Of a stretch of DNA of 30,932 bases, positions 13,092 to 20,356 are shown in pieces. The position numbers and the translations under genes are program-made. The stretch comes from an uncultured Dialister sp. (GTDB taxonomy: Bacteria > Bacillota > Negativicutes > Veillonellales > Dialisteraceae): contig URIB01000014.1 in the NCBI GenBank assembly GCA_900547785.1, positions 1 to 30,932 on the forward strand. The letters run 5' to 3'. The notes under the pieces were generated by a model. It was given only the letters and a program-made list of their open reading frames with translations. It was not told the origin of the DNA and did no database searches. The first letter of the stretch is position 1, and the number at the start of each line of letters is the position of its first letter.

Positions 13092-15236
13092 ATGGCTGCT
13101 GCGGAGTTATTGAAAAAATATTTCGGCTACGATGCGTTCCGTCCTGTTCAAAAAGAAATCATCGATACCATTTCGGCGGGAAACGATGTGCTTGCCGTTA
13201 TGCCGACAGGAGCCGGGAAATCCGTTTGTTTCCAGATTCCCGCTCTTCTTTTTCCCCACGGCACGGTGATTATTTCTCCTCTGATTTCCTTGATGAAAGA
13301 CCAGGTGGAAGCGCTTGCCGTCCAAGGCATTCCTGCATCATATGTCAATTCCACCGTTTCCTTTGAAGAGTCGATTGAGAGGCTCCGTGACTTATACAGA
13401 GGAACGTTGAAGCTTTTATATATGGCTCCTGAAAAATTGGAGCCTTCCTATTTCACGAGCTGCCTGTCCCAAGTACCGCTCTCAATGGTGGTCATTGATG
13501 AAGCCCATTGCGTGTCCCAATGGGGACATGATTTCCGTCCCAGCTACAGAAAGATTAAAACATTTATTGATTCGCTTCCGGAAAAACCGGTGGTGACGGC
13601 GTTCACAGCGACGGCAACGGAACTTGTGGAAGAAGATATGAAACGAAGTTTGGGCCTGGAAAAAGCAAAAGTGTTCCGCACGGGACTTGACCGGCCGAAT
13701 CTGTCGTTTCGTGTCATTTCCGGGGTCAACAAAAAAGAATTTATCGGAAAATATATCCGGAATCATAAAAGAGAAAGCGGGATTGTTTACTGCGCGACCC
13801 GGAAAGCGGTCGATGAGATATACGGCGTGTTGAAAGAAAACGGAATGGAAGCCGGCCGTTATCATGCAGGCATGGACGACCGGGAAAGGCGGAACGCCCA
13901 GGAAGATTTTTCCTTTGACCGCATTCGTGTGATGGTCGCGACAAATGCTTTCGGCATGGGAATCGACAAGAGCAATGTCCGCTACGTGATCCACTACCAG
14001 ATGCCGAAAAGCATGGAAGCTTACTATCAGGAAGCGGGACGAGCCGGCAGAGACGGCGCGGCGGCGGAATGTATTTTGCTTTACAGCGGCAGGGATACGA
14101 GAATCCAGGAGTATCTCATTGATACGGGAAACGGACCGGAAGAACAAAAGGAGAGAGAGCATGCTCGGCTTCAAAAAATGACGGACTACTGTCTGATGAC
14201 CGGATGTCTCCGGCAGTATATTCTCCGGTATTTCGGCGAGAAGCAGGAAATGAATTGCGGACATTGCGGAAATTGTGAAAATGCGGCAATCAAGACGGAC
14301 ATTACGGATGTGGCGGTTCTCGTATTCAAAACGATCCGTTCCCTGCACGAAAGTTTCGGCGCGGCTCTCGTGTCGGAGGTGCTGAAAGGAAGCCGGGCCA
14401 AAGCGGTTCTTTCCTGGGGGCTGGAGAAAATACCGACTTACGGAAAACTTTCTTTTGAAACGGTACCGCATATACGAGGACTCCTTCACGCTCTTGCGGC
14501 GGACGGATATGTAAAGCGGGAAGGACCCTTTCATGTGCTGGGATTGACGGAAAAAGGACTGGAAATTCTTGAAAAAGGCGGCAATGTCTATGGCCCCGCA
14601 TTCGGAGCGGAACATATCATTGCCGAAGCCGCTGCGGAACATAAAGGAGCCTTTTCAAACCGGGAAAGAACCCTTTTTGAACGACTTCGTGATTTACGGA
14701 CGGCGGTTGCTAAAGAAGAACATGTGCCGCCTTTTGTGGTTTTCTCCGATGCCACGCTGGAGGATATGGTGCGCCGTTTCCCGCAAACCGAAAAAGAAAT
14801 GGCGACAGTTCACGGGATCGGTGCCTTTAAATTAAAAAAATACGGAAAACGGTTTCTCGCTCTTTTTAAAAGAGAGGAAACGGAAGACAAAGAAGAAGAA
14901 AATCTGTCCGCTCCCGACCGGGCACTGGAAAGAAAAACGATGTTCATGAAACTGTCCGAACTGAGACGTTCTCTGTCCAAAAAAGAAAAAAAAGCGCCTT
15001 TCCAAATTTTTTCCGACAACATTTTACGGGAAATCATTGAAAAAATGCCGGAGGAAGAAAAAGACCTGCTTCTCATCAAAGGAATCGGACCGAAAAAAGC
15101 GGCGAGGTACGGTCCGGTTTTTCTGGAAGAAATGGAGCGTACAAAAAAAGAAATGGCGCTGTATTATGCAGCGGGAAGAAAAGAAACGGAAGATACATTC
15201 CGTCTTTGTTCAGGGAAACATAGTCACGCTGAATAA
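13092..15236 (+). CDS. recQ: ATP-dependent DNA helicase RecQ with two HRDC domains
   Basis: 3'-5' helicase of recombination and replication-fork repair. It has 714 residues, longer than E. coli RecQ (about 610). Order: Walker A MPTGAGKS (37-44), DEAH box (136-139) followed by CVSQWGHDFR, motif VI QEAGRAGRDG (313-322), zinc-binding Cys372, Cys389, Cys392 and Cys395 (NCGHCGNC), a winged-helix region to about 495, then two HRDC domains at about 523-595 and 610-685. Each HRDC has the same end motif (VHGIGAFKLKKYG and IKGIGPKKAARYG), so the second looks like an internal duplication. Start ATG has AAGGAG upstream. Family certain; the HRDC count explains the extra length. Confidence 0.96.
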   Translation: MAAAELLKKYFGYDAFRPVQKEIIDTISAGNDVLAVMPTGAGKSVCFQIPALLFPHGTVIISPLISLMKDQVEALAVQGIPASYVNSTVSFEESIERLRDLYRGTLKLLYMAPEKLEPSYFTSCLSQVPLSMVVIDEAHCVSQWGHDFRPSYRKIKTFIDSLPEKPVVTAFTATATELVEEDMKRSLGLEKAKVFRTGLDRPNLSFRVISGVNKKEFIGKYIRNHKRESGIVYCATRKAVDEIYGVLKENGMEAGRYHAGMDDRERRNAQEDFSFDRIRVMVATNAFGMGIDKSNVRYVIHYQMPKSMEAYYQEAGRAGRDGAAAECILLYSGRDTRIQEYLIDTGNGPEEQKEREHARLQKMTDYCLMTGCLRQYILRYFGEKQEMNCGHCGNCENAAIKTDITDVAVLVFKTIRSLHESFGAALVSEVLKGSRAKAVLSWGLEKIPTYGKLSFETVPHIRGLLHALAADGYVKREGPFHVLGLTEKGLEILEKGGNVYGPAFGAEHIIAEAAAEHKGAFSNRERTLFERLRDLRTAVAKEEHVPPFVVFSDATLEDMVRRFPQTEKEMATVHGIGAFKLKKYGKRFLALFKREETEDKEEENLSAPDRALERKTMFMKLSELRRSLSKKEKKAPFQIFSDNILREIIEKMPEEEKDLLLIKGIGPKKAARYGPVFLEEMERTKKEMALYYAAGRKETEDTFRLCSGKHSHAE

Positions 15237-15254
15237 AAAGCAAAAAGACCAAAG

Positions 15255-15274
15255 AAAAAAGAGCCTGACGGCTC
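15255..15274 (-). terminator. Minus-strand terminator after the tetR-type gene
   Basis: On the minus strand, GAGCC pairs with GGCTC around GTCA, followed by TTTTTT. Confidence 0.75.
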
Positions 15275-15284
15275 CTTGGGAGAT

Positions 15285-15315
15285 CCCCGGTTTTTAAGCC
15301 GGGGTTATTTTTTAT
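15285..15315 (+). terminator. Plus-strand terminator after recQ
   Basis: CCCCGG pairs with CCGGGG around an 8-base loop, followed by TTATTTTTT. Its T-run covers the last codons of the convergent regulator gene, so the two terminators are interleaved. Confidence 0.8.
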
Positions 15316-15904
15316 CTGTTCTGTACTTGGTGAGGGCATTTTCAATATCAGCGGGGATATATTTGGCGGACTCTTCGACAAGTTTGAAATTGCCGCCCAG
15401 AATACACCAAGTGGTGAGCGCTCCGTGGAAATGCGACATGAGCATTTTCGTCAAAAAAGAAACGGGCGTATCTTCTGCGAGATATCCGTTTTCCACCCCC
15501 TGGTCCAAAATGGCGAAAAGACGATGATAGCTGTTCTGAAAATCCGAAGTATTGTCGGTGACTTTTTCAGGATCGCAAATGGAGCGCAGCCACTGACGGA
15601 TCAGATTCACGCCTACCCATTCCGCCTCGGTCATCAAATGAGTAAAATAAAAAGACAGTTTCTTTTCCGGTGACGTATCCATCGCCAGTGTTTCCGCAAA
15701 AATATCCTGTAACTTATCAAAAGCAAGGGATTGGACAAGATCTTCTTTCGCTTTGAAATAATGATAAAAAGTGCCTTTCGCTACGCCGGCATGACAGGTA
15801 ATGTCTTCTACGGATACTTTGTCAAAGCCTTTTTCGGTAATAAGTTCTTTGGCTGATGTCAATAAAAGATGTTTGGTTCTTTCCGCTTTTTTTGTAAATG
15901 CCAT
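15305..15904 (-). CDS. TetR/AcrR family transcriptional regulator
   Basis: Ligand-responsive DNA-binding repressor. It has 199 residues, with the N-terminal TetR helix-turn-helix at about 8-55 (LLLTSAKELITEKGFDKVSV, then DITCHAGVAKGTFYHYFKAK). The remainder is a helical ligand/dimer domain whose inducer cannot be guessed. The frame opens with TTG at 15910, but that codon directly touches GGAGGG; the ATG at 15904 has correct spacing. A perfect palindrome overlaps its promoter, so autorepression is likely. The divergent neighbour is the CNNM/CorC gene, a possible second target because the intergenic region is only 190 bases. Confidence 0.92.
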   Translation of the reverse strand: MAFTKKAERTKHLLLTSAKELITEKGFDKVSVEDITCHAGVAKGTFYHYFKAKEDLVQSLAFDKLQDIFAETLAMDTSPEKKLSFYFTHLMTEAEWVGVNLIRQWLRSICDPEKVTDNTSDFQNSYHRLFAILDQGVENGYLAEDTPVSFLTKMLMSHFHGALTTWCILGGNFKLVEESAKYIPADIENALTKYRTDKK

Positions 15905-15935
15905 GCACAACCCTCCATAATTTTATTCTGACTCC

Positions 15936-15978
15936 AGTATAAGCAAGAATGGCATAAAAATCAATGACCGGCGGTCAT
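15936..15978 (-). promoter_or_regulatory. Promoter of the TetR-type gene with abutting palindromic operator
   Basis: On the minus strand TTGATT, 17 bases, TATACT (15936-15964). The perfect palindrome ATGACCGGCGGTCAT (15964-15978) abuts and overlaps the -35. This is the style of site bound by TetR-family dimers, and its position fits repression by blocking polymerase. Confidence 0.75.
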
Positions 15979-16042
15979 GTCCGGATGACGGCGGGTGAAA
16001 CGGACAAACAGAAACCGGTCTGCTTATTTTTTATTTTTTTGC

Positions 16043-16048
16043 TATAAT
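16043..16048 (+). promoter_or_regulatory. -10 hexamer ahead of the CNNM/CorC gene
   Basis: TATAAT with a poor -35 (TGCTTA at 16 bases), about 47 bases before the start at 16095. It lies 65 bases from the TetR-type palindrome. Confidence 0.45.
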
Positions 16049-16094
16049 CAAGTATATAAGAAATGGAAAACGATTGACTTTCGGGAGGATTTGC

Positions 16095-17438
16095 ATGGAC
16101 GACGACTCGATATGGTTGGAGCTTGTCATTATCATTTTACTCGTAATTGCCAACGGTATCTGCTCGCTGGCGGAAATTTCCATTGTCGGCGCCAGAAAAA
16201 TAAAATTACAGGAAATGGTGGAAGAAGGCAGACGGGGAGCTGTTCAAGCTCTTGCGCTTTCAGAACGAAAGGAAGAGCTTTTTTCCACAATACAGGTCGG
16301 AATTACAACGATTAGCATCGTGACGGGTATGTTTTCCGGAGCATCTTTGGCGGGACCGCTTGCAGTCGTATTGGCAGACATTCCTGTCGTGGGAGCCTAT
16401 CTCGCTCCTCTTAGCATGGTCATTGTCATGGCGCTTGTCACCTATTTCACTCTTATTATCGGAGAGCTTGCCCCGAAATGGATTGCCATTGCCAAACCGG
16501 AAGAATCGGCCTGTTACATCGCCCGGATTATGATTATTTTTGCCACCGTTTGCAAACCTCTTGTCATTTTAAGCACCTGGTCGACCAAAATTGTCGTGGA
16601 AATGTTGGGTATACGCATGGGCGGCGAACAGCCGGTTTCGGAAGAAGAAATCAGAGTGCTTCTCCAGCAGGGGGCGCAGCTGGGGACGATAGACAAAGAA
16701 GAACCGGGGATCATCAATAATGTGTTTCAGCTCAACGACCTCACCGCCGCCGACAGCATGACCCCCCGGCCGCAGCTTATCTGGATCGATCTGGAAGATA
16801 CGGAAGAAAATATCTGGCAGGATATACAGACATCCGCCCATTTCCGCTTGCCCGTAGGGAGCGACTCTCTGGATGATTTCAAAGGGCTTGCCGACATGAG
16901 CAAAGTGCTTCTTGACCAAAAGAACCATCCCGGAAAATCCGTCAAAGCCTCTATCATGGATACCATTTACAAGCCCCTTCTCATACCGGAAACGCTGATT
17001 CTGACCAGAGTACTGAGCTTTTTCAAAACCAAAGGGGTCCACGAAGCCGTGGTCATTGACGAATACGGAACACTGGCAGGACTTGTGACACTTCATGACG
17101 TCCTTGAAGAAATCGTGGGCGATATGCCCGGAGATATCGAAGACATCTTAGAAGAACAAAATAAATTCATTCCCCGCACGGATCATTCCTGGCTCGTGGA
17201 AGGATTATGTACCATTGACGAATTTCGCGCGTATTTCCATATAGAAGAAGAACTGCCCGGCGAAGCGGAAGACCGCTACAAAACACTGGCAGGCTTCATC
17301 ACCTACCTTTTGGGATACATTCCCAAGGAAACGGAAAAAGTCGGATTCGGAAGATTTACCTTTGAGATTATTGACTGCGACAACCGCAGAATAGATAAAG
17401 TATTGGTGACGGAAGGACAGGCTTCCGGGAAGGAGTAA
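16095..17438 (+). CDS. CNNM/CBS/CorC-type membrane protein (HlyC/CorC family)
   Basis: Members act in Mg2+/Co2+ export or resistance; some were first called hemolysins. It has 447 residues. Residues 1-190 form the CNNM (DUF21) domain with hydrophobic segments near 8-25, 65-85, 95-125 and 140-165 and the motif GELAPKWIAIAKPE. A CBS pair follows at about 205-345 (MTPRPQLIWIDLEDTEENIW, then VIDEYGTLAGLVTLHDVLEE), and the C-terminal CorC_HlyC domain runs from about 360 to 440 (WLVEGLCTIDEFR, YKTLAGFITYLLG, FTFEIIDCDNRRIDKVLV). The ATG at 16095 has GGGAGGA upstream; the frame also opens at a TTG at 16074. The next gene starts 3 bases after the stop, so the two are co-transcribed. The transported ion is not decidable from sequence. 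Confidence 0.9.
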   Translation: MDDDSIWLELVIIILLVIANGICSLAEISIVGARKIKLQEMVEEGRRGAVQALALSERKEELFSTIQVGITTISIVTGMFSGASLAGPLAVVLADIPVVGAYLAPLSMVIVMALVTYFTLIIGELAPKWIAIAKPEESACYIARIMIIFATVCKPLVILSTWSTKIVVEMLGIRMGGEQPVSEEEIRVLLQQGAQLGTIDKEEPGIINNVFQLNDLTAADSMTPRPQLIWIDLEDTEENIWQDIQTSAHFRLPVGSDSLDDFKGLADMSKVLLDQKNHPGKSVKASIMDTIYKPLLIPETLILTRVLSFFKTKGVHEAVVIDEYGTLAGLVTLHDVLEEIVGDMPGDIEDILEEQNKFIPRTDHSWLVEGLCTIDEFRAYFHIEEELPGEAEDRYKTLAGFITYLLGYIPKETEKVGFGRFTFEIIDCDNRRIDKVLVTEGQASGKE

Positions 17439-17441
17439 CGT

Positions 17442-17993
17442 ATGGAAAAGAAATTGAATGCGGACATGTCGGTGAAAGAAGCACTGGAAGCGATCAGAAA
17501 AGGACTGGAAGAAGACAAAGCATTTCTTGAACTCTCACTGCTGGACCCTGACCCCGATGCACGACCGGCGGAAGAAGCAAGAATCCAAAATGTCCTTGTC
17601 CTTGCCGGGGTGATGGAAGAAATACTTGAGCATATGACTCCGGACAAAGAAGAACACATGATGGAACATGGAGAAGAAGAAAACCGCCGGTTCGATGAAA
17701 ATTTGGAAAAACGGCAGACGGAAATCAAAGACGCCTGCGAAGAAGCGGAAACTGCCTACAGAGAAGACTATCATGAAGCGGACGATGAAGACGATTCCGA
17801 TATTTCCCTCCGCTACGAAACACACACGCTCGGCCGTCATAACAGCGGCGACAATATCGAATACGATTGGACCGTGGACAAGGAAAGAGAATGTTTTATA
17901 GAAGGCAAAGGAAAAAACGGAAAGAAAAACAAAAAGAAGAAAAAAGAGAAAAAGAATAAAAAAGAAAAAAGTAAAAAGAAAAGTAAAAAATAA
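17442..17993 (+). CDS. Acidic protein of unknown function with poly-lysine tail
   Basis: 183 residues, not recognised. The first 150 are helical and strongly acidic (KEALEAIRKGLEEDKAFLEL, then EEEN, KRQTEIKDACEEAETAYRED and ADDEDDSD); the last 28 are almost only lysine with a few Asn, Glu, Ser and Gly. No signal peptide or membrane segment. The start lies 3 bases after the CNNM/CorC stop, with AAGGAG inside the end of that gene, so the two are translationally coupled. The basic tail could bind nucleic acid, membrane phospholipid or its own acidic body; none of this can be shown here. The A-rich tail coding ends directly in a terminator. Confidence 0.8.
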   Translation: MEKKLNADMSVKEALEAIRKGLEEDKAFLELSLLDPDPDARPAEEARIQNVLVLAGVMEEILEHMTPDKEEHMMEHGEEENRRFDENLEKRQTEIKDACEEAETAYREDYHEADDEDDSDISLRYETHTLGRHNSGDNIEYDWTVDKERECFIEGKGKNGKKNKKKKKEKKNKKEKSKKKSKK

Positions 17994-17995
17994 AA

Positions 17996-18027
17996 AAACC
18001 TCCCCTGCCTGCAGGCGGGGATTTTTC
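17996..18027 (+). terminator. Intrinsic terminator after the poly-lysine-tail gene
   Basis: CCCC and GCC pair with GGC and GGGG (one bulged T) around TGCA, followed by ATTTTTC. Confidence 0.85.
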
Positions 18028-18029
18028 TT

Positions 18030-18060
18030 TGTCAAATTTTTTAATTAAAAAATTTTGACA
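18030..18060. repeat. 31-bp AT-rich near-perfect palindrome
   Basis: TGTCAAATTTTTTAA and, on the other strand, TGTCAAAATTTTTTAA differ by a single base. Both ends present TTGACA. It lies just downstream of the terminator and about 190 bases before the DUF1934 gene. I see no -10 hexamer at the right distance on the plus strand. Confidence 0.7.
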
Positions 18061-18249
18061 CGGCGGATGAAATATTTCTACGGTTTTTACAGAACGGGTC
18101 ATATATTTTTTAAAATAGGATATAATTACGAGAATTTTGTATGCGGAAAAATTTCCGTCTATGCTATAATTAAATGTAAATGTATCGGGGCAGGGGCTGT
18201 TTCAAATAGAACCCCCGTTTTACCCTGTTTTTTGGAAAGCGGGATTTTT

Positions 18250-18702
18250 TTGGAAAAGAAAGTTGTGATTCGCTGTACGTCGTCACAGAGAGATGAAACG
18301 GGGCGGGCTGAAACGATCACTTTGGATACGCCGGGTGTTTATGGAGAAGCGGAGAATTACCGCTATATTTCTTATGAAGAAACTTCTTTATCCGGTTTGG
18401 AGGGGACGAAGACGACCATTCGTCTGTTCGGTGACAGGGTGACGCTTTCCCGGCGGGGAAGTTTTGTACAGGAAACGGAGTATATCCCCGGAGAGGAATT
18501 GGAGTCGGAGTACATGACGCCGGCAGGACCGATGCGGATTCTGACGACAGCAAGGGAAGTTGTGGATACGGTAAAAAACGGCACGGGAGAAATCCGGCTG
18601 GTGTATGATATTGAAATGGAAGGGCTTTTTAAGCATTTAAATGAAATTGTTATCGAAGTGAGGGAGGAACAGGACGCTTCATGGAAGTCAGAGAAGAACT
18701 GA
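18250..18702 (+). CDS. DUF1934 (YwiB-like) beta-barrel protein
   Basis: 150 residues from the TTG at 18250. The pattern VVIRCTSSQRDETGRAETIT, YRYISYEETSLSGLEGTKTT, IRLFGDRVTLSRRGSF and EGLFKHLNEIVIEV fits DUF1934, a small calycin-like barrel of unknown function; in Bacillus, ywiB stands directly before argS, as here. The frame is open upstream to 18055, but that part contains a palindrome and extended -10-like sequences, so I take the TTG with GGGA six bases before it. A -10 of the extended form, TGCTATAAT, lies at about 18162-18170. The last 22 bases overlap the start of argS, so both are coupled. Confidence 0.8.
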   Translation: MEKKVVIRCTSSQRDETGRAETITLDTPGVYGEAENYRYISYEETSLSGLEGTKTTIRLFGDRVTLSRRGSFVQETEYIPGEELESEYMTPAGPMRILTTAREVVDTVKNGTGEIRLVYDIEMEGLFKHLNEIVIEVREEQDASWKSEKN

Positions 18703-20345
18703 AAGAACTTATTGAAAAGGCCCGGGCAAGGGCGGTAGAAGCGGGAGACCTTCCCGAAGGAGAGTATGCGCCTGTCCAGACACTGGAAATTCCGAAATCA
18801 AAGGAATTCGGCGACTATTCCACAAATGCAGCGATGCAGTGGGCAAGAACGGCCCGCAAAGCACCGCGCATGATTGCCGAAGCCGTTGTGAAATATATGG
18901 ACTCCCCTCTCATATCCCATACGGATATTGCAGGAGCAGGATTTATCAATTTCTTCCTTGCCAAAGGAACAGTGTACCGCGAACTGGAGGAAATACTTGC
19001 CAAAGGAGAATCCTACGGAAATCTTCCCGGCGGCCATAAAGATAAAATTCTCGTCGAGTATGTATCGGCCAATCCGACAGGACCGCTCCATATCGGTCAC
19101 GCCAGAGGCGCGGCTTACGGTTCCGCTCTGGTGAATCTTTTCCGTGCGGCAGGCTATGAAGTTTGCGCCGAATACTATGTAAATGATGCGGGCAACCAGA
19201 TCGAGCATCTGGCGGAATCGGTGGACGCCCGGTATCTCCAGCTTCTCGGAAAAGAGGCGGAAGTGCCTGAAGACGGATATCACGGCTACGATATCGTGGA
19301 AACCGCCAAGTCCATCATTGACAGAGAAGGGGACAAATACCTCGCTCTTCCCGGAGAAGAAAGAAGACATATTTTCAAAACCGTGGCGCTGGAAGAAAAA
19401 TTGGCGATTCTCAAAAAAGACCTGGCCGATTTCCGTGTCACCTTTGACAATTGGTTTTCCGAAAAATCTCTTTATCCCGGTGAAGTGGATAAAGCACTGG
19501 CAAAACTGAAAGAAAGCGGTCATCTCTATGAAAAAGACGGCGCGCTGTGGCTGAAAACGACGGACAACGGCGATGATAAAGACCGTGTCGTCATCCGCAC
19601 CAACGGCGTTCCCACCTATTTCTGTTCCGATATCGCCTACATTCCCGATAAAATAGGAAGAGGATACAATAAGCTGATTGATATCTGGGGCGCCGATCAC
19701 CACGGCTACATTATCCGTATCCATTCGGCGATGAAATTCCTCGGATATGACCCTGACGATTTTGAAATCATGTTGCTCCAGATGGTTACGCTCCTCCGTG
19801 ACGGACAGCCCGTCAAAATGTCGAAACGGACAGGACAGGCGGTCACCTTAAGAGAACTCATGGACGAGGTCGGAAGTGATGCGGCCCGCTATTTCTTCTG
19901 CAGCCGTACTTTGGACAGCCAGATGGACTTTGATATCGACCTTGCGAAAAAACAGTCCAGCGACAATCCCGTCTACTATATCCAGTATGCCAATGCAAGA
20001 ATCCACAGCCTCTATAAGCAGGCAAAAGAAGCGGGCATCTCTTGGGGAGACTGGGAACATACCGATTTCACCTGCCTCACGGAAGAATGTGAACTTGATT
20101 TGGTCAAAAAAATGGAAAACTACCGCATGCTTATTGCAGGAGCGGCAGCCGAAAGAGCACCCCAGCGCATTGCGAAATATGCGTATGAGCTGGCAGGACT
20201 TTTCCACCATTTCTATAGAGAATGCAGAATACTCGGCGTAGAAAAAGAAGTGACGGAGGCAAGACTGGGACTCATCACCGCCGTGAAATATGTACTCACC
20301 CACGCACTCGCCATTCTTGGTGTTTCCGCTCCGGAACACATGTAA
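18681..20345 (+). CDS. argS: Arginyl-tRNA synthetase
   Basis: Class I synthetase charging tRNA-Arg in the cytoplasm. It has 554 residues, normal length. An N-terminal Arg-tRNA-synthetase-specific domain (about 1-115) is followed by the Rossmann core with EYVSANPTGPLHIGHARGA (HIGH at 137-140), and KMSKR at 379-383 in QPVKMSKRTGQAVTLRELMD. The C-terminal anticodon-binding DALR domain (about 430-554) ends in LAILGVSAPEHM, as in homologues. The ATG at 18681 lies inside the end of DUF1934; pyrG starts 11 bases after the stop. No T-box or other leader is visible upstream of the DUF1934 gene. Confidence 0.97.
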   Translation: MEVREELKELIEKARARAVEAGDLPEGEYAPVQTLEIPKSKEFGDYSTNAAMQWARTARKAPRMIAEAVVKYMDSPLISHTDIAGAGFINFFLAKGTVYRELEEILAKGESYGNLPGGHKDKILVEYVSANPTGPLHIGHARGAAYGSALVNLFRAAGYEVCAEYYVNDAGNQIEHLAESVDARYLQLLGKEAEVPEDGYHGYDIVETAKSIIDREGDKYLALPGEERRHIFKTVALEEKLAILKKDLADFRVTFDNWFSEKSLYPGEVDKALAKLKESGHLYEKDGALWLKTTDNGDDKDRVVIRTNGVPTYFCSDIAYIPDKIGRGYNKLIDIWGADHHGYIIRIHSAMKFLGYDPDDFEIMLLQMVTLLRDGQPVKMSKRTGQAVTLRELMDEVGSDAARYFFCSRTLDSQMDFDIDLAKKQSSDNPVYYIQYANARIHSLYKQAKEAGISWGDWEHTDFTCLTEECELDLVKKMENYRMLIAGAAAERAPQRIAKYAYELAGLFHHFYRECRILGVEKEVTEARLGLITAVKYVLTHALAILGVSAPEHM

Positions 20346-20356
20346 AAGGAGGACAC

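Noticed and set aside
13482..14642. Long minus-strand frame of 386 codons
   Set aside because: It is a shadow of recQ, rich in Phe, Arg and His as antisense frames are here; recQ motifs are intact on the plus strand.
18061..18249. T-box or other riboswitch ahead of DUF1934-argS-pyrG
   Set aside because: No T-box core motif and no terminator/antiterminator pair is visible.
18798..19724. Minus-strand frame of 308 codons
   Set aside because: Antisense to argS, which has complete HIGH and KMSKR motifs.
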